From: Cyanophora paradoxa
Taxonomy: Eukaryota > Glaucocystophyceae > Cyanophorales > Cyanophoraceae
Assembly: GCA_004431415.1 (NCBI GenBank)
Contig: QPMI01000503.1
Span: forward strand, 186,001-250,000
DNA: 64,000 bases
Reading direction: 5' to 3'
Positions 1-11,046 of this stretch are shown piece by piece. The notes under the pieces were generated by a model. That model was not told the origin of the DNA, searched no databases, and worked only from the letters and a program-made list of their open reading frames with translations. Numbering within the stretch: the stretch's first letter is position 1; each line of letters begins with the position of its first letter. Position numbers and translations under genes: made by a program.

Positions 1-133
1 TGACGAAGCGGGAAGCTAAGCTGCGTGGCACCGCGCGCCACCCTCAGCGCCCTTAAGCTTGGCTCGGAGGCCTGCCCTCTCTCCCTGCCTTCCCGGCCCT
101 TCGCCCCCCTTCATGACCTGGCCATGCCCACAG

Positions 134-842
134 CGCGCGCGAGTTCCTGCTGAGCACGTGCGGCTACACCCTCTTCGCCACCCACTTCCAAGGTCCCCTC
201 GCGATCGGCCCCATTCTGCTGTGATCTCCGTTGCGAATCGAACCGATATCCGATGTCACAGAATGTGCGACGGGGCAGCCCTCACGGAGCTTGCGAGGAA
301 AACTTCCACCGCCCCTGTACCCCCCGTATTCCTTTTAGAACACGCATGGCAGACGGATGTGGGGGTGGCGATGGGCGGCCGCGGATACCTCCACTTCCAG
401 TGCACCCTTGCGGAGGTCCGAACCCGCGCCCCGCGCCCCGCGCCCGCCCAAATTTATAATCCAACTCGCCTCGAGCTTGCAGGGGCGGAACATGGAGGGG
501 CACTACGGGATCGCGGTGCACGTGGCGCAAACGGAGGGCGGCCGGCCTGCCCCGCCCCCTCGTCGACTGCGCCGAGCAGCTCGCCGTCCATGGGCCAGGT
601 CCACCTGGGCAGCGTGCTCCGCTTCGAATTCGCTTTCGGGCCCGATCGCGAGGCACGCGGGGCAGAGCAGGGGTGCAGGTGCGGGGGCGCCTGGAGCGGG
701 TGGGCCGCCTGTGCGCATGCGCCCTCGAGCTCCCCAGCCTGGCAGGCGCCCGCCCTATTTTTAGGCCGTCTGAAGCGTTTGATGGCGCGCTCTCAGGAAC
801 ACGCGTGCGCGTGCAAACGCGCGTGCGACCCGTGCGTGCTTA
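134..842 (+). CDS. MutS-family mismatch-repair/recombination protein, 3' fragment
   Basis: This is the 3' end of a gene that enters from the left edge. An exon at about 134-192 follows a CACAG acceptor and reads LLSTCGYTLFATHFQ. That is the MutS ATPase strand where family members read TLFATHF. A later stretch (about 345-420) gives GYLHFQCTLAE, and after a GCTTGCAG acceptor near 480 comes GRNMEGHYGIAV. This corresponds to the MutS C-terminal segment (F-x-Y-x-L-x-x-G, then YGI). A downstream stretch reads AAGLPRPLVDCAEQLA, the usual GLP-x-x-V helix, but it lies one frame away from the HYGIAV exon. The cause is either a base error, decay, or an intron I cannot place. The meiotic MSH4/MSH5 type is possible but cannot be fixed from this fragment. 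In the last frame the first stop is near 840-842, and the true end is uncertain. Confidence 0.55.
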
Positions 843-973
843 AAAGTTCCCTCCTCCCTCACGCATGTGTTCATTTGGCAATTAATTTTGTTAGATTAAA
901 CTGTGCAAGACAGACCATCGGAAGACTAAATGAAAGAGAATTCGAAATGCAGGCCAAAATAAAGGGGAGGGGC

Positions 974-2936
974 TTAGTCGGTGGTCATGACGATGCGGTA
1001 CTTGGCCTGGCCCTTGTGGCACCGCTCCATCGCCTCGTTGACCTGTCGGACGGGCGGGTCAGCGCTCGAGAAAGAAAGCCAAGCGGGTTCGACAGAGGGC
1101 AAACCTGGCTGAGCTTCATGAGCTCGATCTGGGGGCGGATGCCGTGGATCGAGACGAAGTTGAGCATGGCGCGCATCTCGCGGCGGCCGCCGACGACCGA
1201 GCCGACGATCGACTTCTGGCCGAAGATGAGCGTCATGTTGCCGACCTTGACGTCCGTGACGGGGATGCCGATGAGCACGAGCTTGCCGTCTGCGCGCGGG
1301 ACGATGCGTATGTCAGCACGCACGCGACTGCCGGGGGCACTCACGCGCGGTCGCGCACTGTTGCGGAGGAACGAGCAGAAGAGGTCGTAATCGATCGGGG
1401 CCGGGCAGGTGTTCAGGATCTGCATCTGTTCAGGATTGGAACGGGGAGGCGAGCGGGCGGGCGCACGAGGTCCTGGGTGGCCTTGGCCGCCTGGCAGTGC
1501 TCCTTGTCGGAGAAGTCAACGAAGCGGTGCGCGCCGAACCGCTTCGCGTCGGCCTCCTGGTTGGCGAACGCCGAGAAGGCGGTGACCTCGCAGCCCATGG
1601 CGTGAGCGAACTGCAGGGCAAGGTGGCTGCTCGCCCGTCAGCTCCGGTCCGCGGCCCGGCCCCGGCGCAACGCGCGGACGAACCCGAGACCGCCGACTGC
1701 AATGACGCCGACCTTCATGCCGGGTTTGGCCCACCGGTCGAGGGGCGAGTAGACGGTGTGGCCTGCGGGCGACCAAAACATTAATCGAATATTGGGGAGA
1801 TGGGAAAGAAGGAGCGCCGCGCGTCTTACCGGCGCACATGAGGGGCGCGGCGTACTCGCTCGGCAGCCTGGAGAACGGAGTCGGTTGACGGAAGAATTCG
1901 AAGACCGTCGGACGGCAACTGCAACCGTCGGGCAAGAACGCACGCGTCGGGGATCTTGAAGCAGAAGCGCTCCGAGGCGCGCATGCGCTCCTGGAAGCCA
2001 CCTGCACGCGAACAGAATGAAGAACGAATACTTGGCTAAGAACTGTAAGTCCCGGACGCCAGGTCGCGAACCGTGGTTGCCGACGATGAGGCCCTTGTAG
2101 CCCTAGAATGACACGTCCGGCAGTCAAGGAAACGAACAGGATTCTACCTTGAGCATCACATCACCTTCTCGCACAGGTTCTCATCGCCCATCTCGCACTC
2201 GCGGCACCCGCCGCAGGAGTCGCCGATCCAGCTGAAGGTCCGGTCAGGGTCGGCGACGTCGACGATGCGACAGCGGAATAGATAATATTAATTATATAAA
2301 GTTGCGAACCCGAAACCGCAGCGGTCGCCGACATTCACGCTGGCCAGCACGAAGCACGAAGCGATCGTGAGCTCGGGGTTATGACGGACGGTGGCGGAGG
2401 AGGCACCGGGAAACCTTGGAGCCGACAGCCTCGACGACGCCAACGACCTCGTGGCCGGGAATCTGCACAAAATGGCGTTCGGACGCGGCGAACTTCGGGA
2501 CATGAGGGAATCTGGACGTCACGGCGTGAACATACGAGGGGGAAAGTGGAGATGCCCCAGTCGTTGTCGCGCATGTGGATGTCGCTGCGCATGCGAATGC
2601 ATCGATATCAGCGAGCGCACGCGTGACGTGCCTGGAATGGCTCGCTCACGTGTGGCAGAGGCCATTGTGGGTGACCTTCAGCTCCACGTCGTAGTCTGGA
2701 CGAGACCAGCCCGTCAGCGCGCCGCCAAAGATCTAGAGGCACATCTATAGCTACTGACCGCCGAGGGGCTTGGGAGTGTACGTCCACGGCTCAAGGGGCT
2801 GCGCGGCGACAATGTTCGACCCCGCGTCCCGGAAAACGGGCGTCGCGTGGCACAGCGTCTCGTGGAGTAGCTAGAGCCCAGTAGGCACCTTGCCCTTAGA
2901 GACGACGGCATAGGCCTTGAAGGTGGTCATGGTCAT
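974..2936 (-). CDS. Zinc-dependent alcohol dehydrogenase, cinnamyl-alcohol dehydrogenase type
   Basis: This is a medium-chain zinc reductase. The family interconverts aldehydes and alcohols with NADP(H) in the cytosol. The gene is read on the minus strand with about ten short introns. The start is MTMTTFKAYAVVSKGK at 2936, followed after splicing by PLEPWTYTPKPLGG. Catalytic zinc ligands are visible as NGLC-HT, IPGHEVVG and APLMCAG. The four structural-zinc cysteines lie in CGGCRECEMGDENLC (about 2160-2215). The Rossmann motif spans an intron (VGVIAVGGLG then HLALQFAHAMG, about 1590-1720). The C-terminal part reads GKLVLIGIPV, GQKSIVGSVVGGRREM and VNEAMERCHKGQAKYRIVM, ending at 974. With these introns the reading frame is intact throughout. 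Stops seen within single reading frames fall in introns. Substrate is unknown. The family is certain, the subfamily likely. Confidence 0.9.
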
Positions 2937-3299
2937 GAAACTGCGAGCTAGTAATTATAACTGAGAGCTTGCCAATTGCAAGTTCAAGCTGAGTTGCAAC
3001 TGCGCGCGAGCTGCTACCTATAGCCTATACTATGATAGGCTCCGGCTCCTACTGTGACTGACCTACCGTAGTACAGCTGTAGGATCATGAACTTGACTCA
3101 GTGACATGAAGTGACATGAACTCACTGAGTCAGTGCACGTGAAGGTACGGACCGTACGGTCCTGCTTGCAAGTTCAACGGTTGCAGGCCAATTGCAAGTT
3201 CAAACTTTGAAAGTTCAACGGTTGCGGCAAGCCCGGCCTACTAGGCTATATACTAGTAGCTATCATAGTATAGCTAGCCTAGTACTAGTAGGCCCGCAG

Positions 3300-3840
3300 T
3301 GCCGCAGTACTAGTCAGTGGTCACTGAGTGCGGGGACTGTGCGGCACTGCGCATGCGCACTGCCACACGCCGGCAGGGCCCGGCAGTGGGGCCGGCACTG
3401 CCGCAGTGCCGCAGTGCTGGCCGGGCAGTCTGCGACTCTGCGCGGCTAGACTGCGCCGACTCTGCGCATGCCGCAGTGCGGCAGTGCGGGCCGTGCGGCC
3501 CGGCCGGCAGGCCGGGTCGCCGCCGGGTGACGCCGTGACGGGCCGCCGCCCGGACTCAGTGACGCGGGCGCCGGGCGTCACCGTCACACGCCGTCACGCC
3601 GTGTGAATCGGTGTGATCATGCCAGTGATGATGACGGGGCCAGACGGGCACCGCCGCACCGGGCACTGCGGCACGCCGACGGCCCGGCGGGCCAGGCTGC
3701 CAGCCGTCTGCCAGCCTGGCAGCCGGTGCCAGCTGCAGCCGCTGAGCACTAGCCTGTGAGTCTGTGAGTCTGTGACTGCCGCAGTGCCAGGCTGCCTGCC
3801 AGGCTGGCCCGGTGCCCCGCAGCTCCGAGGCTCGCTACTA
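3300..3840. repeat. TGCCGCAGTGC-type degenerate repeat block
   Basis: Variants of GCCGCAGTGC and GGCAGTGCGG recur many times in both orientations, interspersed with CCGGCAGGCC and GTCACGCCG palindromes. The block is GC-rich and has no coding signature. Related text (CACTGCCGCAGTGCGGCAG) reappears near 5650 and 6000. Confidence 0.65.
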
Positions 3841-4587
3841 CTATGACTAGTCTATGAGTCTATGACTCGCTAGGCCCTGAGGCGCTGGCGCCGCTGGGCC
3901 GCAGCCGCGGCCGGCGCAAAAATATATGATTATATAATTATTTTGTTTTCTTTAATTTCAAGTTTGTCCCTGTGCCATGTGCCCCGGCGCCCCATCCGTG
4001 CGCGTGCTCCAACGGACCCGGGAGCACGTGCACCGCGGCACTAACTTAGTAAGAATTGAACGGCCGCGGGCGAAGCCTCGCGGCCGGACGCCCTCGCGTC
4101 ACCGAGTCACGGCGTCCCAGAGTCCGTGCCCTGTCACAGTGTCTGATCATGATCATGATTTCTGGCGCAGGGGGAGGGAGAGATCTAGAGGAGGGCTGCT
4201 GAAATCAGTGCTGATCATGAGAGGGATATCGATCGCGATCCGGATCCGGATGCCTAGTCCGGACTCCGGAGGCCCTAGCTTGTATCGGGGGTGTACCCAC
4301 GCGCGCGCCGCGAGCCTCGAGGGGGGGCGGCATGCGCACGCGTACTACGTATACGGTACGCGCAGTTGGCCGGCCCGGCATATATATACACCCGCCGCAA
4401 CTAAAGGCCCGCATGCGCAAGGCTTATGCCTGCTTAAAACCTCCGTGGAGGCTTTCAAAAAAAGGGGAAATTGACTCAATTTCCCGAGTCCGAGAACTGA
4501 TCATTTTTTTGAGAGACTACGGAGTCTACGGTGGGGCGAACTCGGAACCCCCCGACGCCCCCGTAGGAACTGATCATGAATCCAACT

Positions 4588-4980
4588 AGGGTTGCCGAAT
4601 TTCGGAAATTCGGATTTTGGAGCGCCGAAATTCGGAATCGGCCCGCCGAAATTTCCGAAATTTCGGCCAAAATTTCGGCGAGCCCCCGCCCTCCGGAAAT
4701 CGTAAACAACAGGTTGAGTCCCCTTTAACCTAAAACAGACTGCCTAGCAATGCCTACTCGTGTGTTTAGCAGTGCCTACGGGCGCAGTTAGCCAGTCCCC
4801 GCCCCCCGGGCACCCCAACCCCCCACTTCCACGGCCGAAATATGGATATTCCGAATATTTTACTGATTATTTTATTCTCTTTCGGCGAAGTTCGGATCGG
4901 AGGGTGCCGAAATTTCGCCGAAATTTTGAATCTTTCGGAAATTGCGGCCGGCCGAAATTTCGTCCCGGTAACCCTAAATC
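4588..4980. repeat. CGAAATTTCGG inverted-repeat cluster
   Basis: The palindromic core CCGAAATTTCGG and one- or two-base variants recur more than ten times in two clusters, at 4590-4690 and 4870-4975. The clusters are separated by about 180 bp of different sequence. The outer words (GTTGCCGAATTTCGG on the left, GTCCCGGTAACCCTA on the right) suggest a long imperfect inverted repeat able to form hairpins. Confidence 0.7.
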
Positions 4981-5479
4981 CAACTGATCCTCCGGGCGGA
5001 CCGGGCCTCCGGCATTAAATATTCCCCGGAATTCCCGAAGTTCCGGACTCTCCCCGGGATCCGGAGCTCGAGCTAGTCCGGACTCCGGACTCCGGAGTCC
5101 GGACCGTCACGGCGTACGTCGACGTTAGACGGCCCGCGGACCGCCGCGCGCAGCGGCGCGGCGGCGCGGGCGCCCGGGCGGCCGCTCATGATGCGGCGCG
5201 GGCTGCGGCCCTGCGGGCCTGCGGGCCTGCGGCCCTGCAGGCTGCGGCCCAGGCTGCGGGCAATCATTGAATGCCCGGCCGCGGGCCGCCGGGGCCGCCG
5301 GCCGCGGGCATCATGCGGCGCATCATGGCATATATATATGATATATGCGCATCTTCAAAGGCTTGCAAAAATTGCGCATCCGATGATTCCGATCATGGCA
5401 TGCATGCAGTGCCCGGCGGCCAACGCCGGCCATGCACCGTTGCACGGGTACGTAATACGGTATATATATATAATGATAC

Positions 5480-5960
5480 GGACCCCGTACCGTAGACTGG
5501 TCCGTAGTACAGAGTACTACAGTACTGACTCACTACTACTGAGTACTGTCAGTACGGTAGTACGCGTGGCAGGCACTGCCGCACTGGCAGCTGCGCGCAT
5601 GCCAGCTGCGCATGCAGCCTGGCAGGCTGCAGCTGGCAGACACTGGCCATGGCACTGCCGCAGTGCGGCAGTACTACGGTACCGTGGTCCGTAGGGCACT
5701 TAAGTACCGCGGGCACTTAACTAACGCGGTACCAAATTAACGCGCCAAAAGTTTGTTAAAACGCGGTAATTTGGTGCCGCGGTAATTTGCTGCTGAGAGG
5801 TCGCCCCGTACAGTACCCCATCAAATTACTGCCCCATACAAGCCTCAAATTTTTAAAACCGCGTTAATTTGGTACCGCAGTATTTAATTCGCTGGAGTGC
5901 CATTTTTGAAACCGCGTTAATTAACGCCGCAGTAATTTAGTGCCCGACGGTAGCCGCATG
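5480..5960. repeat. GTACTAC / AACGCGGTAAT degenerate repeats
   Basis: From 5480 to 5580 the words GTAGTAC, AGTACTAC and CAGTACTGA repeat in both orientations. From 5710 to 5950 the word CGCGTTAATT or its complement AATTAACGCGGTACC appears about six times with insertions. No coding content is visible. Confidence 0.6.
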
Positions 5961-6226
5961 ATGCCCGCATGCGCACTGCGGCACCGGCCCCCACTGGCAG
6001 CTGCAGGTATACCGGTAACGCTAGCGCTGCTGCCGCACTGCGGCATCCCGGGCCCGGAAGTTTGACCTCATCAGTACTAGTGCTACGTATACTTAAGCTT
6101 CCGAAGTTCTAGCTATAGCCGCTGAGCTATAGCTATCGCAAACGTACTACGGTACTTCGCTCAGCCTGACAGGCTGCTGTGGCAGCGTTACTAGAACTTC
6201 AACGCGCAACGTTAAATTAACGCAAA

Positions 6227-8437
6227 ATGACGACCGTAGCAGCAAAGGCGCTCGCCGCAGCGACAGCGGCCCAGGATGCCATCAATGTGCTCACCACGAC
6301 TGTCAGCACGGTTTCGACCACTGCAACCAAGGGCGTGACGAACGCGAAGGCAGCACAGACGACTGCGGACAAGGCCGTAACAAATGCGAAGACCGCCCAA
6401 ACAACCGCGGACACCGCCGTGGCGAATGCGAAGACAGCGCAGACGACCGCGGAAGCGGCACAGGTGGCTGCGGACAACGCGGTGACGAGCGCGGGAACGG
6501 CGAACTTGGCTGCGGGCAAGGCAGCGACGATTGCGGAAGCGGCGCAGGCTACTGCGGACAAGGCGGTGACGATCGCTAGCGCTGGGGCGGCTCAGAGCGA
6601 GGTCGACGCGCTCGAGGCGTCGGTGGACAAGATCATCGCGAACTATGCGACGAAGGTTGACGTCGACAGCGTCAGCCAAGGTGCGCGGCGCCCCGCGTTC
6701 GGGGCTGGGCCAGCCGCGGGACGGCAACCGCGGCCGGACCGGATCGGCACGGGCCCTGATCATGACGACATTGACGTCGACGGCGCGCGCAGCGATTGCG
6801 GCTAAGGCGGACACGGTGACCGTTGACGCGCAGCTCGCCACACTCCAGTCCGGTGTGCATATGCTAGCGCTCCGGATCCCTGCGGCCCGCCCCCCGGCCG
6901 GCGCCGGCTGCAGCTGAAGGCGGGGGCCGCGGGCGGCAGGCCTCGAGGACAAGATTGCGACGGCGACGACGGCGGCCGACGCGCGATTGACCGCCCTCGA
7001 CACGGGTCCGCCCGTCACGCGTATCCGTCAAACCGCGGGCCAGGGCGCGCGCGTGCCCCGAACCCGCTGGCGCAGCGCTGGCGGCGAATTCAAAGGCGGA
7101 CCTGGCGGACACGACGGCTCTCGCGGCCAGTGAGCTCGAGCCGGGGCTGAGCCCGCGCGCTTCCGCCCGATTCTCATCCCCCATTCGAATTCGTGCATGC
7201 GCAGGCCTGACGACGGCTGCGGACGCCGCCACGCAGAAATTCGCCGCCGTCGACCAGGGTGCGCTCCGGCCGCGGCCACCGGACCGGAGCCGGCGCCCGA
7301 CGCGACACGCATGCGCATAGGCTGACCACAGGCCCGCAGCGCTCGCGGCCAAGGCGGGCGCGGACGACCTCGCCACGCTCGACCAGGGTGCGTTGGTTCT
7401 CAACATCACATATGCATGTACTCATAGATATTATTATATATTACAGTGTAATTGGAACTTGCAACTGTCCCTCTTTCCCGGCCCTGCGCATGCTGAACTC
7501 GGAAGCGGGCGCAGAGGTGGATACGAAGGCGGACGCGGCGGCGGTCCAGGCGAGCCTCGACAGCCTCAAGGCCGGTGCGCTCCATGGCCAGGCGCTATAT
7601 TTATCGTTTGCGCCCGGGGCCTCGGGATGAGTAGCACGGCCGTCCGACGGTCTCGCGATCGCCCGGCGGTCTGCGGCCAGGCGGGATGACAGGGCAGAAT
7701 ATGGAAATTTGAACGCGCCTTGTAGAGACTCTGAGAGATCTATCGATAGACATATTATATAGTCGTACGAGAGGCTCGCCCGCACCTCGCCAGGGCCGCC
7801 GGCGCCGGCTGAGGGCGGGGGCGGCAGGCCTCGAGGACAAGATTGCAACGGCGACGACGGCGGCCGACGCGCGACTGACCGCCCTCGACACGGGTGCGCC
7901 GGCGCCCGTCGGGCAAACGGCGGGCCAGGCCGCGCGCGCTCCCCGAACCCGCTGGCGCAGCGCTGGCGGCGAATTCGAAGGCGGACCTGGCGGACACGAC
8001 GGCTCTCGCGGCCAGTGAGCTCGAGCCGGGGCTGGGCCCGCGCCCGCCCGATTCTCATCCCCCAATCGTGCAGGCCTGACGACGGCTGCGGACGCCGCCA
8101 CGCAGAAATTCGCCGCCGTCGACCAGGGTGCGCCCCCCCGGCGCCCGACCGTCGGACGCGGCCCGCATGCGCATGGACTGAGCGCGGGCCCGCAGCGCTC
8201 GCGGCCAAGGCGGGCGCGGACGACCTCGCCACGCTCGACCAGGGTGCGTTGGTTCTCAACATCACATGTACTCATGATCATAGATATTATTATATATTAC
8301 AGTGTAATTGGAACTTGCAGCTGTCCCTCTTTCCCGGCCCTGTGCATGCTGACGCGGGCGCAGAGGTGGATACCAAGGCGGACGCGGCGGCGGTCCAGGC
8401 GAGCCTCGACAGCCTCAAGGCCGGTGCGCTCCAGGCG

Positions 8438-8523
<86 letters not shown>

Positions 8524-11046
8524 TTTGCGCCTCGGGATGAGGAGCACGGCCGCCTCGCCTGCGGCCAAGCTTAAGTGGGATATCGATGATAGGGCAGAAT
8601 GTGGAAACCTGAACGCGTCTTGTAGAGAGATCTATCGATAGAAATAGGATTTATGCGTATGAGAGGCTCGCCCGCACCTCGCCAGGGCCGCCGGCGCCGG
8701 CTGAGGGCGGGGGCGGCAGGCCTCGAGGACAAGATTGTGACGGCGACGACGGCGGCCGACGCGCGACTGACCGCCCTCGACACGGGTGCGCCCGTCGGGC
8801 AAACGGCGGGCCAGGCCGGCGCCGCGCGCGCTCCCCGAACCGGCCGGCGCAGCACTGGCGGCGAAGGCGGACCTGGCGGACACGACGGCTCTCGCGGCCA
8901 GTGAGCTCGAGCCGGGGCTGAGCCCGCGCCCGCCCGATTCTCATCCCCCATTCGTGCAGGCCTGACGACGGCTGCGGACGCCGCCACGCAGAAATTCGCC
9001 GCCGTCGACCAGGGTGCGCCCCCCCGGCGCCCGACCGTCGGACGCGGCCCGCATGCCATGATGCGCATGGACTGAGCGCGGGCCCGCAGCGCTTGCGGCC
9101 AAGGCGGGCGCGGACGACCTCGCCACGCTCGACCAGGGTGCGTTGGTTCTCAACATCACATGTACTCATGATCATAGATATTATTATATATTACGTATAC
9201 AGTGTAATTGGAACTTGCAACTGTCCCTCTTTCCCGGCCCTGTGCATGCTGACGCGGGCGCAGAGGTGGACACCAAGGCGGACGCGGCGGCGGTCCAGGC
9301 GAGCCTCGACAGCCTCAAGGCTGGTGCGCTCCATGGCCAAACGCTATATATCGTTTTCGCCTCGAGCTCGGGTTATCGATGAGGAGCACGGCCGCCTCGC
9401 CTGCCGCCGGGCGCGCGGAATGATAGGGCAGAATATTATGGAAACCTAAACGCGCCTTTTATATACGTAGAGAAATCTATAGATAGACGTGCGTGCGCGC
9501 AGAGATCGCGGCCTGCGCGACTGCCGTGGACGTGGACGCCAAGATAGCGGCGGCTCAAGCGAACGTGGACGCCAAAATCGCCACCTTGACACAGCTTGCG
9601 GCCACCCTCCAGACCGGTGCGCATGCATATGCTCTTCCACCGGCTGTCCCCCGGCGAGGTTGCAATTGCATTATATTGAACGGGGTGGCCGCGGCGCAGC
9701 GCTGGCGGCAAAGGCGGACAAGACGGCACTGGACACGGTGGAGGACGGTGCGCCGCGCCGGCGGTGGGCAGCTGGGGCTCTCTGAGCACGGCCGCGGGCC
9801 CGCAGTGCTGTCGACGAAGGTCGACCAGTCGTCGCTGGAGACTGCGGTGGGGGACGCCGCGGCGGCGGACAAGCAGTACTTGGAAGAGGCGATCTCACAG
9901 AAGGCCGACCAGTCGTCACTGGATGCGCTGAAGGCTGCGGTGGGAGACACCGCGGCGGCTGACAAGCAGTACTTGGAAGAGGCGATCTCACAGAAGGTCG
10001 ACCAGTCGTCGCTGGATGCGCTGAAGGCTGCGGTGGGAGACACCGCGGCGGCGGACAAGCAGTACTTGGAAGAGGCGATCTCACAGAAGGTCGACCAGTC
10101 GTCGCTGGATGCGCTGAAGGCTGCGGTGGGGGACGCCGCGGCGGCTGACAAGCAGTACTTGGAAGAGGCGATCTCGCAGAAGGTCGACCAGTCGTCGCTG
10201 GATGCGCTGAAGACTGAGGTGTGGGACGCCGTGACGGCGGACAAGCAGTATTTGGAAGAGGAGATCACAAAGACAAACGACAGTGCGTGGCAACGTGTAA
10301 ATGTACGGCGGGGGGCGCACCTGATCATAAACTCGGGTCCAAATCCGCAGCGGTGGCGACGAAGGCCGACGCCGCGGACCTGGCGAGCGTGAAGAGCGGT
10401 CTGCTCCCCCGGGCCCGGGCCCAACCCGCGTCTAGCACTTTAGATCTATTAATAATGTGACGTCGACGACACAAATTATGTATTTATCAGTGTGAAGCTC
10501 TAGATCTTCTGCGAGACTATATTACATGTATTCATATATATATATAACTAAAGCCGGGACCCCGAGCACCTTCGTCATACCGCCATTTCTAGATCTCATC
10601 TCTGGGTCTGGCAGAGCTGGCGAGCAGCATCCAGGACCTGGCGACGCAGCTGGCGGCCAAGCAGCAGCTGGAGGCGGACGTAGAGGAGGTGCTGGAGTGG
10701 CACGGGCCGATGGGGCTCGAGGAGGCCGCCTTCCTTGAGGGCGCCGACCTCGACCTCGACGCACTCGTCGTCATCGCCGAGGTGCGTTAACGTTGGATCG
10801 CTTTTCACACAGCTACGGTTCTTCCTTTCCAGTTCTCGCTGTATACGTATACGTACACATATATATATACACATATTTGTAGTTCATCTCGTTATATATA
10901 GACGTCGACGCGTACGCCGTGGTCTTGATCTTCATGATAAATGCCTGCATGCGCAGCTGCGCCCGCGCCCGTGCCCTCGCCTAAAGCCCGCCCCACATGC
11001 ACAGCTCGACGGCGGCGAGGACGAGAGCAACGCGACCTTGTACTAG
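6227..11046 (+). CDS. Modular coiled-coil-like repeat protein built from small phase-1 exons
   Basis: Not a family I recognise. The start is MTTVAAKALAAATAAQ at 6227. Exon 1 (to 6680) encodes an Ala/Thr-rich repeat of about 11 residues (variants of TTADKAVTNAKTAQ). There follow many short exons of about 48-66 nt, nearly all bounded by phase-1 introns. Each encodes one 16-22 residue module of the form (A)LAAKAD-x-x-x-L-x-x-L-x-x. Examples are AIAAKADTVTVDAQLATLQS, ALAAKAGADDLATLDQ and EVDTKADAAAVQASLDSLKA. A long exon (9806-10282) carries 31-residue repeats. Late exons read AVATKADAADLASVKS and ELASSIQDLATQLAAKQQLE. The last exon encodes LDGGEDESNATLY and ends at 11046. No signal peptide or membrane segment is visible. 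The regular hydrophobic spacing suggests an extended coiled-coil rod like those of fibre and stalk proteins. That role is inference. Confidence 0.75.
6940..9487 (+). repeat. Three tandem ~890-bp units, each with five exons and their introns
   Basis: The exon beginning GLEDKIATATTAADARLTAL starts at 6940, 7828 and 8720, giving spacings of 888 and 892 bp. Each unit carries the same five exons (LEDKI..., ALAA.KADLADTTALAA, LTTAADAATQKFAAVDQ, ALAAKAGADDLATLDQ, EVDTKADAAAVQASLDSLKA). The introns are also conserved, including the AT-rich one around TAGATATTATTATATATTAC. Introns are nearly as similar as exons, so the duplication is recent or homogenised. Confidence 0.9.
8439..8521. repeat. (TA)n microsatellite, about 41 units, in an intron
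   Basis: An uninterrupted TA dinucleotide tract of about 82 bp lies in the intron after the EVDTKADAAAVQ exon of the second tandem unit. The equivalent positions in unit 1 (about 7594) and unit 3 (about 9344) have only four to six TA or AT steps. Confidence 0.95.
9806..10282 (+). repeat. 93-bp tandem repeats encoding 31 residues, five copies
   Basis: The word TACTTGGAAGAGG recurs at 9877, 9970, 10063 and 10156, with a TATTTGGAAGAGG variant at 10249. The spacing is exactly 93 bp. The unit includes ADKQYLEEAISQKVDQSSL then DALKAAVGDTAA. It lies in a single exon of 477 nt bounded by phase-1 introns. Confidence 0.95.

Larger units (their letters stand above)
2937..6226. other. Gene-poor intergenic region of palindromic and simple repeats
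   Basis: No credible exon is visible across about 3.3 kb. The sequence is a patchwork of short self-complementary words and degenerate repeats, with local composition very different from the coding blocks on either side. Distinct sub-blocks are listed as separate features. The stretch just before 6227 probably holds the promoter of the next gene, but I see no recognisable element there. Confidence 0.7.

Noticed and set aside
59-1390. Long plus-strand open frame of 443 codons
   Set aside because: It crosses the MutS exons in the wrong frame and then runs antisense through the alcohol dehydrogenase gene. It has no family signature.
2720-2890. Apparent 18- and 26-nt mini-introns or in-frame stops in the alcohol dehydrogenase gene
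   Set aside because: Longer ordinary introns (about 64-90 nt) with GT and AG ends restore the family sequence LEPWTYTPKPLGG-DYDVELK without tiny introns.
8015-8568. Open frames with long Ile-Tyr runs
   Set aside because: These are translations of the intronic TA microsatellite on both strands, not coding.
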